Assembly (NCBI RefSeq): GCF_030504985.1
Contig: NZ_JASERU010000005.1
Location: 186,001 to 250,000, forward strand
From: Fulvimonas sp. R45
Lineage (GTDB): Bacteria; Pseudomonadota; Gammaproteobacteria; Xanthomonadales; Rhodanobacteraceae
DNA length: 64,000 bases
Direction: 5' to 3'
The position numbers and the translations under genes are program-made. Position 1 is the stretch's first letter. The number at the start of each line of letters is the position of its first letter. The notes under the pieces were generated by a model, which worked only from the letters and a program-made list of their open reading frames with translations, was not told where the DNA came from and ran no database searches. Of this stretch, positions 1 to 7,999 are shown in pieces.

Positions 1-870
1 GTCGGCGAATTCATGCGTGCCGGTGGGGCTGGACTCGTCCAGGAACACCCAGATCATCGGCGGCATCTCGCCCTTGGCCATCGCCGCGTACACGTTCACC
101 AAGCTGCCGATCACGCGGTCATTGTTGCCGCCGAAGCCCTGCGTGTAATACACGACGGGGTACGTGGCCTTCGCCTTCGCGTCGTAGTCCGGCGGCAGCA
201 GCACGCGGCCGCGCATATGGACCGGCCGGCCCCAGAACGCGGTGAGCGCCGGGCTGGTGAAGTCGATGTCGCGCGCGTGCGCGCGCGCCGCCGGCAAGGC
301 GGCCTGCATCGCCGGCGTGGCCCGGTGGCCGAGCTGCCACGGATCGCGCGCCGGCAGGGTCCGGTCCAGGCTGAGGCCGGGGATCTCCGCGGTGGGCAGG
401 TGAACCTTCACCACCGGGCTGACCAGGTCGCCCGCGCCACGGCCGCCGTAGTTGTAGTCGTGGTTCACGTCGAGCACGGCCTGCACGTAGTAGTCGCCCG
501 GCGGCAACTGCGACCAGCCCTGGGGGAACGCCAGGTGGTCGGTGTCGATGTCGACCACCTGGCCCGGCACCAGCCGGCCCACCTCGCGCGCGGCCACCGC
601 GGTGCGGGTGGGGAAGAACGGGCTGGTATCCACCTCATCCACCTTGCCGCCGGCGTCCTTGTCCTCCGCGGCCTGCGCCTCGGCGCTCTTCGCGTCCTGC
701 GCGAACAGCAGCAGGCGGCCGGACACCGGCTGCGTTTCGGCGCCGCCGAGTTGCACGTGGAAGTAGCGGTGCGCCGGCGCGGCGGGTCCGGTATCGCGCG
801 CGAGTGTCGTGCCGGAAAGCAGCAGGCCGCAGCCGAGCAGCGCAGCAAGGATGGGACGGTTTGAACGCAT
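1..870 (-). CDS. Exported alpha/beta-hydrolase (esterase D / enterochelin-esterase type), 3' end outside window
   Basis: Open from an ATG at 870 to the left edge, so the C-terminal part, with the expected catalytic Asp/His, is missing. The first 24 residues form an export signal; LLGC at residues 11-14 could act as a lipobox, otherwise cleavage after TLA is likely. The visible protein has a beta-rich N-terminal region followed by the start of an esterase-like fold (LPPDYDAKAKATYPVVYYTQGFG, split here as LPPDYD then YPVVYYTQGFG). That strand plus the oxyanion glycines is typical of the putative-esterase family that includes Fes and esterase D. The substrate cannot be inferred. It is separated from the next minus-strand gene by a palindromic repeat block. 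Confidence 0.75.
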   Translation of the reverse strand, partial: MRSNRPILAALLGCGLLLSGTTLARDTGPAAPAHRYFHVQLGGAETQPVSGRLLLFAQDAKSAEAQAAEDKDAGGKVDEVDTSPFFPTRTAVAAREVGRLVPGQVVDIDTDHLAFPQGWSQLPPGDYYVQAVLDVNHDYNYGGRGAGDLVSPVVKVHLPTAEIPGLSLDRTLPARDPWQLGHRATPAMQAALPAARAHARDIDFTSPALTAFWGRPVHMRGRVLLPPDYDAKAKATYPVVYYTQGFGGNNDRVIGSLVNVYAAMAKGEMPPMIWVFLDESSPTGTHEFAD

Positions 871-898
871 GGTGATCCCCTTTGGTCTGGCCTTTGAG

Positions 899-1008
899 CC
901 CCTCTCCCTGCGGGAGAGGGGTTGGGGTGAGGGTTCGGCCAGCGCGCAATGCACGGCGACGCCGAACCCTCATCCGCCCTTCGGGCACCTTCTCCCGAAG
1001 GGAGAAGG
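899..1008. repeat. REP-like palindromic block (CCCTCTCCC family)
   Basis: Three inverted repeats lie in a row between two minus-strand genes. CCCCTCTCCC (899-908) pairs with GGGAGAGGGG (912-921). TGAGGGTTCGGC (930-941) pairs with GCCGAACCCTCA (961-972). CCTTCTCCC (988-996) pairs with GGGAGAAGG (1000-1008) around GAA. The same CCCTCTCCC palindrome recurs at 51352-51466. It could act as an mRNA-stabilising or terminating hairpin; no transposase is adjacent. Confidence 0.75.
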
Positions 1009-1024
1009 AAAAGCAAACGCTCGC

Positions 1025-2677
1025 TCAGCCCTTCCTTGCGCCGGCCTTCACCGGCGCCAGTCGCAAATCCTGGAAGTCGAAGCTGAAATCGGTGAGCGGC
1101 GAGACCGGCTTCATGCGCACCTCGCGCACGTGGCCGTCGTCGTCCAGCGCGAAGTTGACGAAGGCGTCGGCGTTGAGCGAGCGGTCGTCCCAGCGCACGA
1201 TGAAGGTGTCGTGCTGCCACGGCGTCATCGTGCCGACCAGTTGCTTCGTGTGGCTGAAGCGCAGGCGCAGCTTGCCGCCCTCGTCGCTGACCACGATGTC
1301 GCCGTACCACGGGTCGCGGTAGGTACCGGCGTACTGCGCCAGCGGCAGCGACGGTTTGCTGTGCTTGTCGCGCGCGGCTTCATGCTTGGCCCAGCTGTCG
1401 TCGGCATGGCTCTCGGACAGCTTGACCGCCTTGTCGTAGGCGGCCACCCAGTCGGTCTTGTGCTGCGGGTCGAGGTAGGCGTCGAGCACGCGGTAGGTGA
1501 TGGCGTTGAACGCGGCACCGGACTGCTGGTTGGTCAGCACCACCACGCCCAGGTGCAACTTGGGCACCAGGGTGAGGCGCGAGACGAAGCCCGGCCAGCC
1601 GCCGGTGTGCCAGACCAGCTTCCGGCCCTGGTAGTCGCTGAGGAACCAGCCCTCGCCGTAGCCGGAGAAATCGGGCACCAGCGGCTTCATCTCGGGGACC
1701 GGCGGCTTGCCGGGCGGGATCGGCGTCAGCATGGTCCACATGTCCTCGTGGCTCTTCGCCGAGAACAGCCGCTTGCCGTCCGGCAACTGACCGCCGGCAA
1801 GCTGCACGTTCATCCACTTGGCCAGATCGTGCACGCTGGCATAGATGCCGCCGGCGCCGGGGTCGTTGAGCCAGGCCATCGGCGGCACCGGCTTGACGTC
1901 CTTGAAGTCGTACGGCGCGTGGCCGGTGGCCGCGTCCATGCCGGGCTTGAGGTAGGTGCAGTCGACCAGCGACTCGTCCATGCCGACCGGCTTGAAGATG
2001 TGCTGGCGGATGAAGTCGGCGTAGCTCTGGCCGGAGACCTTCTCGATCACCAGCGTGGCCACCGCGAACAGGATGTTGTCGTAGGCGTAGTGGCCGCGGA
2101 AGCTGTTCTTGATCGGCACGTGGGCCAGGCGCTTCACCACGTCCTCGGTGGTGTAGCTGGTCGGCGGCCAGTACAGCAGGTCGCCGGCGCCCAGGCTGAG
2201 GCCGCTGCGGTGCGCCAGCAGGTCGCGGATGCGCATCTCGTGCGTCACGTACGGGTCGGACATGCGGAACCACGGCAGGTAGTCGATTACCCGGCCGTCC
2301 ATGTCCAGCTTGCCCTCGTCGGCCAGCATCTGCAGCGCCGCCGCGGTGAACGCCTTGGTGTTGGAGGCGATGGCGAACAGCGTGTCCGCGTCCACCTTCG
2401 CCGGCTGGCCCAGTTCGCGCACGCCGTAGCCGCGCTCCAGCACCACCTTGCCGTCCTTCACGATCGCCACCGCGATGCCCGGCACCTGGAAGGTCTTCAG
2501 GGTGCGCTCGACGTAGGCGTCGAGGTCCTGCAGCTGGGCCGGCAGGGCCGCCGGCGTGGCCATCGACGTACCGGCCGGCGCGCCCTGCGCCGGGACGGCC
2601 TGGGCCGCCGCGGCCGTGGCGAAGGCGAACAGTGCGCTGCATACGGCCAGCCGCAGGGAAAGAGGGCGCTGGGACAT
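1025..2677 (-). CDS. Exported serine hydrolase, beta-lactamase/PBP4-like (class C fold) with C-terminal DUF3471-like domain
   Basis: 550 residues with a clear signal peptide (residues 1-25, cleavage near AAAAQA). The penicillin-binding fold motifs are all visible: S105-N-T-K108 (SxxK nucleophile), Y199-D-N201 (YxN) and H357-T-G359 replacing KTG. HTG is usual in the esterase / D-aminopeptidase / class C-related branch rather than in true beta-lactamases. The final ~120 residues look like the beta-barrel tail common in these hydrolases. It probably acts in the periplasm on peptides or esters; genuine beta-lactam resistance is not implied. The ATG at 2677 is chosen because it precedes the signal peptide directly. 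Confidence 0.88.
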   Translation of the reverse strand: MSQRPLSLRLAVCSALFAFATAAAAQAVPAQGAPAGTSMATPAALPAQLQDLDAYVERTLKTFQVPGIAVAIVKDGKVVLERGYGVRELGQPAKVDADTLFAIASNTKAFTAAALQMLADEGKLDMDGRVIDYLPWFRMSDPYVTHEMRIRDLLAHRSGLSLGAGDLLYWPPTSYTTEDVVKRLAHVPIKNSFRGHYAYDNILFAVATLVIEKVSGQSYADFIRQHIFKPVGMDESLVDCTYLKPGMDAATGHAPYDFKDVKPVPPMAWLNDPGAGGIYASVHDLAKWMNVQLAGGQLPDGKRLFSAKSHEDMWTMLTPIPPGKPPVPEMKPLVPDFSGYGEGWFLSDYQGRKLVWHTGGWPGFVSRLTLVPKLHLGVVVLTNQQSGAAFNAITYRVLDAYLDPQHKTDWVAAYDKAVKLSESHADDSWAKHEAARDKHSKPSLPLAQYAGTYRDPWYGDIVVSDEGGKLRLRFSHTKQLVGTMTPWQHDTFIVRWDDRSLNADAFVNFALDDDGHVREVRMKPVSPLTDFSFDFQDLRLAPVKAGARKG

Positions 2678-2822
2678 CGTCGGCTCCGGTGGACGTGAAT
2701 CCTCCCACTATCGCGGCAAAACCGCGGCGGGGCCAGCGCTGGAAGTCACGCCCGCCATGCGGCGCCGCGGCATGCCGGGCCATCCGCTAAGCTGTTCGCC
2801 TGTCCGTTGCCGGCCACCCCGC

Positions 2823-3230
2823 ATGCGTTCCTGGAAACCGCTGCTCGTGCTCGTGATCGTCGTCGCCGCACTGCTGTGGCAGCGGCACGCCTCCACGCCC
2901 CCGGAAACACCGCCGCCGGCGGCCAGCGTCGCGACGGCCGCGGACGGCACCGCCCTGCCCGCCTTCCTGCCGCCCGAGGCCCGCCGGACGCTGGCGCTGA
3001 TCGCCCGTGGCGGTCCGTTCCCGCATGCGCAGGACGGCGTGGTGTTCGGCAACTACGAAGGCCTGCTGCCGAAGCAGCCGCGCGGCTACTACCACGAGTA
3101 CACGGTGGAGACGCCGGGCGCGCGCAACCGCGCCGCGCGGCGCATCATCACCGGCGGCACCCCGCCCGTGGTCTACTACTACACCGACGACCACTACCGC
3201 AGTTTCCGCCGCTTCGCCTGGCAGCCATGA
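2823..3230 (+). CDS. Exported or membrane-anchored guanyl-specific ribonuclease, RNase Sa/barnase (N1/T1) family
   Basis: 135 residues. A hydrophobic segment (residues 7-19) without an obvious cleavage site suggests a signal anchor or signal peptide; a Pro/Ala/Thr-rich linker (24-47) follows, then a microbial ribonuclease domain (48-135). The catalytic set of Streptomyces RNase Sa is complete: E92 in HEYTV, R107 in RRII and H124 in DDHY. Other RNase Sa blocks (LPPEA, DGVVF, GYYHEYT) are also retained. The family cleaves RNA after guanine. The stop codon overlaps the start of the barstar gene in ATGA, so both should be co-translated. The ATG at 2823 is preferred because the protein then starts just before the export segment. 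Confidence 0.9.
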   Translation: MRSWKPLLVLVIVVAALLWQRHASTPPETPPPAASVATAADGTALPAFLPPEARRTLALIARGGPFPHAQDGVVFGNYEGLLPKQPRGYYHEYTVETPGARNRAARRIITGGTPPVVYYYTDDHYRSFRRFAWQP

Positions 3231-3652
3231 ACGCGCACGACGCCCCGCTCGACCTCACCCGCCCCGCCCACAGCGGCGTGTACTTCGTGGACGAGGCCGA
3301 CCTGGACACCATGGGGACCGCCGCCGCGGCCGAGACGCTGGGCGTGTGCCGCATCGACCTCGCCGGTTGCGGCGACAAGGCTTCCCTGCTGCGCCGCATG
3401 GCCGACGCGCTGCCGCTGCCGGCCGACTTCGGCCACAACTGGGACGCGCTGGCGGACTGCCTGCGCGACCCGTCGTGGCGTCCCGCCTGGGGCCACGCGC
3501 TGCTGTTCGACCACGCCGCGGCCCTGCGCGACGGCGACGAGGCGGCCTTCGAGGTACTGCTCGGCATACTGGACGACGCCGCCACCTTCGCCATGGAACA
3601 GGACCGCCCGTTCTTCGCCTTGCTTGCCCTGCCCGACGACGAGACCGCATGA
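3227..3652 (+). CDS. Barstar-family ribonuclease inhibitor (immunity protein)
   Basis: 141 residues, cytoplasmic, no signal. The barstar core sits at residues 68-79 (FGHNWDALADCL). D73 and D77 match barstar D35 and D39, the acidic residues that plug the ribonuclease active site. A further ~65 residues on each side complete the small alpha/beta fold. It starts inside the stop of the ribonuclease gene (ATGA) and ends overlapping the S4 gene in the same way. It should neutralise RNase that has not yet been exported. The family assignment is strong; binding to this particular ribonuclease is inferred from the operon. Confidence 0.9.
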   Translation: MNAHDAPLDLTRPAHSGVYFVDEADLDTMGTAAAAETLGVCRIDLAGCGDKASLLRRMADALPLPADFGHNWDALADCLRDPSWRPAWGHALLFDHAAALRDGDEAAFEVLLGILDDAATFAMEQDRPFFALLALPDDETA

Positions 3653-3882
3653 AACCGCAACGCCTCACCTTCGAACTCGACCGCGGCCACGTCGAGCTGA
3701 ACCAGTTGCTGAAGCTGGCCGGCCTGTGCGGCAGCGGCGGCGCGGGCAAGGCCGTGGTGGCCAGCGGCGCGGTGACGGTGGACGGCCAGGTCGAGCTGCG
3801 CAAGACCTGCAAGATCCGCGCGGGCCAGGTGGTGCGCGTCGACGGCGCGGAGATCCGCGTGGTGGCCGCGCCCGCGGCGTAG
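3649..3882 (+). CDS. Small S4-domain RNA-binding protein (YbcJ-like)
   Basis: 77 residues consisting of little more than one S4 RNA-binding domain: an N-terminal strand, then LNQLLKLAGLCGSGGAGK, and the typical VTVDGQVE-RKTCKIRAGQ turn. Stand-alone S4 proteins such as E. coli YbcJ bind structured RNA, with a poorly defined role. It overlaps the barstar gene by four bases (ATGA), so it is the third gene of the ribonuclease/inhibitor operon. A link between its RNA binding and the ribonuclease is an attractive inference, but nothing in the sequence proves it. Confidence 0.88.
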   Translation: MKPQRLTFELDRGHVELNQLLKLAGLCGSGGAGKAVVASGAVTVDGQVELRKTCKIRAGQVVRVDGAEIRVVAAPAA

Positions 3883-3892
3883 CGCGCCGGGC

Positions 3893-4711
3893 TCAGCCTC
3901 CCGGCAGCGCCGCGAGCTTGCGTTCCAGCACCGCGTCGTCGGGTACCTGCAGCAGGAATTCCTCGCGCAGCGCGCGGAGGATCTCCGCCGTGTCGTGCAG
4001 CGTGCGCCGCTCCGGCTCGGCGTCCACGCGGCGCACGGTGAACTCGCGGTCGCGCAGGGTCAGCCGGCGGTCCGGCAGGGTGCGCGCCACGGTGAGATGG
4101 TCGACGAAATGCGAGTCCGGGTGGCTGGACACGTAGTGGTTCGCCACCTCGTAGTCGATCGTCGGGTGCGGTTGCAGGTCGAAGCGGTACAGGGTGAACC
4201 AGTCGCCGCGCACGCAGACCTGCATGCGCCACTCGCCGCTCCGCTCCAGCAGCCGGAACGGTTCCAGCGCGGTGGGCTGCGCCTCGTCCGGGCGCAAACG
4301 CAGCGCGCCGGCCAGGGTCATGCTGCCGAAGCCCACGTCGGCCAGCCAACTGGCGCCGTCCAGTTCCACCCGCAGCAGCATGTGGGTCTGGGCGGTGACC
4401 GCGTCCTCGGGCCTGTTCCACAGCACGCGCGCTATAAGCCCGTGCACCTCGAAACCGATGGCGCGCAGCGCGGCGGCGAACAGCAGGTTCTGTTCGAAGC
4501 AGTAGCCGCCGCGCCCACCCCGCACCAGCTTGCGTTCCAGCGATCCGGGCGAAAGCCCCACCGGCACGCCACGCAGCGGGTCGAGGTTCTCGAAGGCGAT
4601 CGCCCCGGCGTGAGCCACGGCCAGCCCGTGCAGGGTCCGCGCGTCGACGGCCGGCGTTTCGCGGTAGCCGATGCGGCGCAGGTAGGCGGCCAGGTCGATG
4701 GCGGAGTCCAT
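3893..4711 (-). CDS. nat: Arylamine N-acetyltransferase
   Basis: 272 residues, full family length. The catalytic Cys-His-Asp triad is recognisable: Cys in RGGYCFEQN, His in QTHMLLRV and Asp in WLADVGFGS. FENLDPLRG near residue 42 is the usual N-terminal signature. The enzyme transfers acetyl groups from acetyl-CoA to aromatic amines and hydrazines in the cytoplasm. It converges on the S4 gene, only 10 bases beyond its stop, and its start faces msrA across 127 bases. The ATG at 4711 gives the canonical N-terminus. Confidence 0.92.
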   Translation of the reverse strand: MDSAIDLAAYLRRIGYRETPAVDARTLHGLAVAHAGAIAFENLDPLRGVPVGLSPGSLERKLVRGGRGGYCFEQNLLFAAALRAIGFEVHGLIARVLWNRPEDAVTAQTHMLLRVELDGASWLADVGFGSMTLAGALRLRPDEAQPTALEPFRLLERSGEWRMQVCVRGDWFTLYRFDLQPHPTIDYEVANHYVSSHPDSHFVDHLTVARTLPDRRLTLRDREFTVRRVDAEPERRTLHDTAEILRALREEFLLQVPDDAVLERKLAALPGG

Positions 4712-4838
4712 GTTCGGCGGAGATGAGGGCGGGTCCGCACGATAGCACCGGGGTCGCGGCGCGGCCACGCACGACCCGACGTAACCCGGCGCGCCACCGC
4801 GACGAAGAACCGGTACCCGAACCGCACGGAGAACCGCC

Positions 4839-5537
4839 ATGCCCCGCCCGCTCCGCATCCTCGCCGGCCTCGGCGTCCTGCTGCTGGCCGGCCTCGCCGC
4901 ATGCAGCGCCACGGCCGCCGACCACCCGCTGCCCGCCCCCACCCTCGACGCACCGGCGACCACGCCCCACGGCGACCGGACCGCCGTGCTCGCCGGCGGC
5001 TGCTTCTGGGGCATGCAGCTGGTGTTCGAGCACGTGCGTGGCGTGCGCCACGTGTGGGCAGGCTACAGCGGCGGCAGCGCCGCCACCGCGCACTACGAGG
5101 ACGTCAGCGAGGGCGACACCGGCCACGCCGAGTCGGTGAAGCTGCAGTTCGACCCCTCGATGGTCAGCTACGGCCAGTTGCTGAGGATCTACTTCGCCGT
5201 GGCCCACGACCCGACCCAGCTGGACCGGCAGGGGCCGGACAGCGGCACGCAGTACCGTTCGGAGATCTTCTACGCGAATCCGCAACAGCAACGGATCGCC
5301 GCCGCCTACATCGCCCAGCTCGGTGCGGCGAAGGCGTTCGACGCGCCCATCGTCACCCGCCTGGAACCGCTGCGCGCGTTCTATCCCGCCGAGGCCTACC
5401 ACCAGGACTTCGCGCTCCGGCATCCGGACAACCTCTACATCGCGATCAACGACACGCCGAAGCTCGCGCGGCTGAAGCGGCTGTTCCCGGCGCTGTACCA
5501 GCCGGCGCCGACGGTGGTGGACGTGCGGCTGCGTTGA
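4839..5537 (+). CDS. msrA: Peptide-methionine (S)-S-oxide reductase MsrA, lipoprotein form
   Basis: 232 residues. The MsrA active-site motif G-C55-F-W-G is present, with YSGG and the GDTGHAE block characteristic of the family, so it should reduce methionine-S-sulfoxide in proteins. Unlike the cytosolic enzyme it begins with a lipoprotein signal: a hydrophobic stretch and lipobox L-A-A-C22, then an Ala/Pro-rich spacer to residue 47. A periplasmic, membrane-tethered location is therefore predicted, protecting envelope proteins from oxidation. No MsrB domain is fused and no msrB lies next to it. Confidence 0.93.
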   Translation: MPRPLRILAGLGVLLLAGLAACSATAADHPLPAPTLDAPATTPHGDRTAVLAGGCFWGMQLVFEHVRGVRHVWAGYSGGSAATAHYEDVSEGDTGHAESVKLQFDPSMVSYGQLLRIYFAVAHDPTQLDRQGPDSGTQYRSEIFYANPQQQRIAAAYIAQLGAAKAFDAPIVTRLEPLRAFYPAEAYHQDFALRHPDNLYIAINDTPKLARLKRLFPALYQPAPTVVDVRLR

Positions 5538-5549
5538 GCCGTGCCGGCG

Positions 5550-5573
5550 GGGCGGCGTTGGCCTGCGCCGCCC
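5550..5573 (+). terminator. Possible hairpin after msrA
   Basis: GGGCGGCG (5550-5557) pairs with CGCCGCCC (5566-5573) around an 8-base loop, 13 bases after the msrA stop. There is no U-tract, so intrinsic termination is doubtful. Confidence 0.3.
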
Positions 5574-5639
5574 GGCTTGCTAAGGTGGAGCCCCGCCCGG
5601 GTCCGCCGTCGTGGCGGACAGGGAGTCCCGCGTTCCACG

Positions 5640-6854
5640 ATGAATCTCGCACCGACCCGCCGCCTGCGCCTCCAGCTGCAACGCCTGCACCACGCGGCGC
5701 GCGGCCCGCACTGGTTTCCGCACGTGCCGCTGGCGCTGCTGCTCGGCCTGGGCGGCCTGTGGCTGCTGCGCGCCGAGCTGGGCGTGGGCTGGAGCCGCTA
5801 CGCGCAGCTGCTGATGGTCGGCTCCACCCAGCTGCAACCGCGCCTGCTGCCGCCGCTGCTGATCGGCGGCGGCATGCTGACCATGGCGCTGGGCCTGCTG
5901 CTGCGCTCGCGGCTGGCCTGGACGATGGCGCTGCTGCTGGAGGTGCTCGGCGCGGCCAGCCTGCTGCTCGACGCGCACGCGCACCACGGCCACGTGTTGC
6001 TGGCCTACTTCGTGCTGGTGCTGGCGGCGCTGCTGGCCGCGTGGCGGCAGTTCGACCGCAGCAGCGTGGCCGCCAGCACGCTGTTCGCGCTGACCTCGGT
6101 GGCGATGCTGCTGCTGTACGCCACCTTCGGCAGCTACTACCTGGGCGCGGACTTCAAGCCGCAGATCACCGACCTGGTCACCGCGCTGTACTACGCCATG
6201 GTCACCATGAGCACGGTGGGCTACGGCGACATCACGCCGCAGACCACGGAGGCGAAGCTGTTCACCGTCTCGGTGATCGTGCTCGGGGTGGCGGTGTTCG
6301 CCACCTCGCTGACCGCGGTGATCGCGCCGATGGTGAGCCGCAGCCTGCAACGCATCGTCAACCGCAAGGCCAACCGCATGAAACGCGAAAACCATTTCGT
6401 GGTGATCGGCAATTCGCCCCTCGCCATCAACACCTGGCGCGAGCTGGCCGGCCGCGGCCAGCCGGTGACGCGGGTGCTGCGCCAGGCGCCCGACGGCGAC
6501 GTGGCGGAGACCACCGACGTGGTGGTGGGCGATCCCGGCAGCGTCGACGTGCTGCGCCAGGCCGGCGCGGACAAGGCCAACGCCGTGCTGGCGATGCTGG
6601 ACGACGACTCCGAGAACGCCTTCGTGGTGCTGGCCGCGCGCGAGCTGGGCGGCGGCGCGCGCACCGTGGCCGCGGTGAACGACGCGCGCCACCTCGGCCG
6701 CATCAAGCTGGTGCAGCCGGACGTGGTGATCGCGCCGCAGATCCTCGGCGGCGAACTGGCGGCGATGCTGATGTGCGGCGAGGAAGTGACCTCGGACTTC
6801 GTGATGCAGCGCGTGTTCCAGCCGGGTCGCCAGGACCGGCCCGCGGGCGCCTGA
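5640..6854 (+). CDS. Potassium channel with TrkA-N (RCK) domain, Kch-like
   Basis: 404 residues. About five to six membrane segments occupy residues 28-250, with a potassium selectivity filter T192-V-G-Y-G-D197 before the last one. A cytoplasmic Rossmann-type TrkA-N/RCK domain follows (about 252-385, beginning HFVVIGNS). This layout matches E. coli Kch (417 aa), a K+ channel gated by a cytoplasmic ligand-binding domain. The GNS replacing GxGxxG suggests weak or altered nucleotide binding. The ATG at 5640 starts the basic N-terminus. It is followed after 31 bases by an mscS-type gene, so both channels may be co-transcribed. Confidence 0.9.
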   Translation: MNLAPTRRLRLQLQRLHHAARGPHWFPHVPLALLLGLGGLWLLRAELGVGWSRYAQLLMVGSTQLQPRLLPPLLIGGGMLTMALGLLLRSRLAWTMALLLEVLGAASLLLDAHAHHGHVLLAYFVLVLAALLAAWRQFDRSSVAASTLFALTSVAMLLLYATFGSYYLGADFKPQITDLVTALYYAMVTMSTVGYGDITPQTTEAKLFTVSVIVLGVAVFATSLTAVIAPMVSRSLQRIVNRKANRMKRENHFVVIGNSPLAINTWRELAGRGQPVTRVLRQAPDGDVAETTDVVVGDPGSVDVLRQAGADKANAVLAMLDDDSENAFVVLAARELGGGARTVAAVNDARHLGRIKLVQPDVVIAPQILGGELAAMLMCGEEVTSDFVMQRVFQPGRQDRPAGA

Positions 6855-6885
6855 CCGCCTTGCCGGCAAGGACTCGACGAGAACG

Positions 6886-7959
6886 ATGAACCACTGGCTG
6901 TTCCACACCCAATGGCTGGACAACCCCACTGTCGCCTGGATGGCCGCCGCGCTGGGCGCGCTGCTCGGCTACCTGCTGGCGCACGCCGCCGTGGCCATCA
7001 TCGGAGCGCGGCTGGAAGCGCTGGCACAACGCCGGCCCGGCGGCACCGCCGGGATCGCCGCCGTCGTGGCCCGCGCCACGCGCGGGTGGCTGTTGCTGCT
7101 GCTGGCGATCGCCATCGCCGGCCGCTACCTGAACCTGCCGCCGTCGGCCCATGGCCACCTGGGCCAGCTGATCTACCTGCTGGCCGGGCTGCAGCTGGCG
7201 TTCTGGCTGACCCGGCTGATCGTGGCCTGGCTGGGTCGCGCGGCGCCCGACGGCACGCCGCGCAACTCGGTGATGTTCGGCATCCTGAGCTGGTCCGCGC
7301 AGCTGGTGGTCTGGGTGGTGGTGGTGCTGGCCGTGCTGGCCAACGCCGGGGTCAACGTCAACGCCTTCATCGCCAGCCTGGGCGTGGGCGGCGTCGCGGT
7401 GGCGCTGGCCGCGCAGACCGTGCTGGGCGACCTGTTCGCCTCGATCAGCATCGGCCTGGACAAGCCCTTCGAGGTCGGCGAATCGATCGCCTTCGGCGAC
7501 GACTCGGGCACGGTGAAGCGGGTCGGCATCAAGAGCACGCGCATCCAGTCGCTGGGCGGCGAGGAACTGTCGATCTCCAACTCCACTCTGCTGAAGGAAC
7601 GGGTGCACAACTACAGCCGCATGCGCGAGCGGCGCATCGCGTTCGGCCTGCGCGTGGCCATCGACACGCCGCGCGCCAGGGCCGAGCGCCTCGTCGGCGA
7701 GGTCCGCCACCTGATCGAGGGCATGGACACGGTGCGCTTCGATCGCGGCCACATGACCGGCTTCGGCGACTGCTCGCTGGACTTCGAGTTCGTGTACTAC
7801 GTGCTCGACCCCGGCTTTGCCACCTATCGCGACATCCAGCAGCGGATCAACTTCGGCCTGATGGACCTGCTGGACGACATGCAGGTGAAGCTCGCGGTGC
7901 CGGTGCGCGCGCTGCACGGCGCCGGCGCGGGCCCCGCCCCGGCGCCATCCGCCAGCTGA
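6886..7959 (+). CDS. Small-conductance mechanosensitive channel family protein (MscS)
   Basis: 357 residues. Four hydrophobic segments (about 16-40, 63-82, 93-116 and 130-150) precede the conserved pore helix, SLGVGGVAVALAAQTVLGDLFASISI, in which glycine and alanine alternate as in MscS TM3. The beta domain (DKPFEVGESIAFGDDSGTV) and the cytoplasmic vestibule domain follow. The longer N-terminus puts it in the YbdG/YnaI-like side of the family. It opens under hypo-osmotic membrane tension. It sits 31 bases after the K+ channel gene, which fits a joint osmotic role. Confidence 0.9.
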   Translation: MNHWLFHTQWLDNPTVAWMAAALGALLGYLLAHAAVAIIGARLEALAQRRPGGTAGIAAVVARATRGWLLLLLAIAIAGRYLNLPPSAHGHLGQLIYLLAGLQLAFWLTRLIVAWLGRAAPDGTPRNSVMFGILSWSAQLVVWVVVVLAVLANAGVNVNAFIASLGVGGVAVALAAQTVLGDLFASISIGLDKPFEVGESIAFGDDSGTVKRVGIKSTRIQSLGGEELSISNSTLLKERVHNYSRMRERRIAFGLRVAIDTPRARAERLVGEVRHLIEGMDTVRFDRGHMTGFGDCSLDFEFVYYVLDPGFATYRDIQQRINFGLMDLLDDMQVKLAVPVRALHGAGAGPAPAPSAS

Positions 7960-7960
7960 C

Positions 7961-7992
7961 CGCCCGGCCGGTCCGGCGATGCCGGCCGGGCG
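7961..7992. terminator. Bidirectional hairpin between convergent genes
   Basis: CGCCCGGCCGG (7961-7971) pairs with CCGGCCGGGCG (7982-7992), a perfect 11-bp stem. It fills the 40-base gap between the ends of the mscS-type gene and the VOC gene. It lacks a U-tract but its position is typical of a shared transcription end. Confidence 0.55.
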
Positions 7993-7999
7993 CGCCGCA

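Noticed and set aside
1025-2677. Calling this gene a class C beta-lactamase (ampC)
   Set aside because: HTG replaces KTG and a DUF3471-like tail is present, which fits esterase/peptidase relatives better than a resistance enzyme.
809-2698. Plus-strand open frame of 629 codons opposite the beta-lactamase-like gene
   Set aside because: Val/Arg/His/Gln-rich antisense shadow of the minus-strand gene, without motifs or a ribosome-binding site.
1380-2783. Long minus-strand frame (467 codons) overlapping the beta-lactamase-like gene
   Set aside because: It is a shifted frame of the real 550-residue gene: Arg/Gly/Ala-rich, no domain, and it exists only because of high GC content.
3255-5423. Minus-strand frame of 722 codons over the barstar to msrA region
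   Set aside because: It crosses five well-supported genes on both strands, and its composition is typical of antisense shadows.
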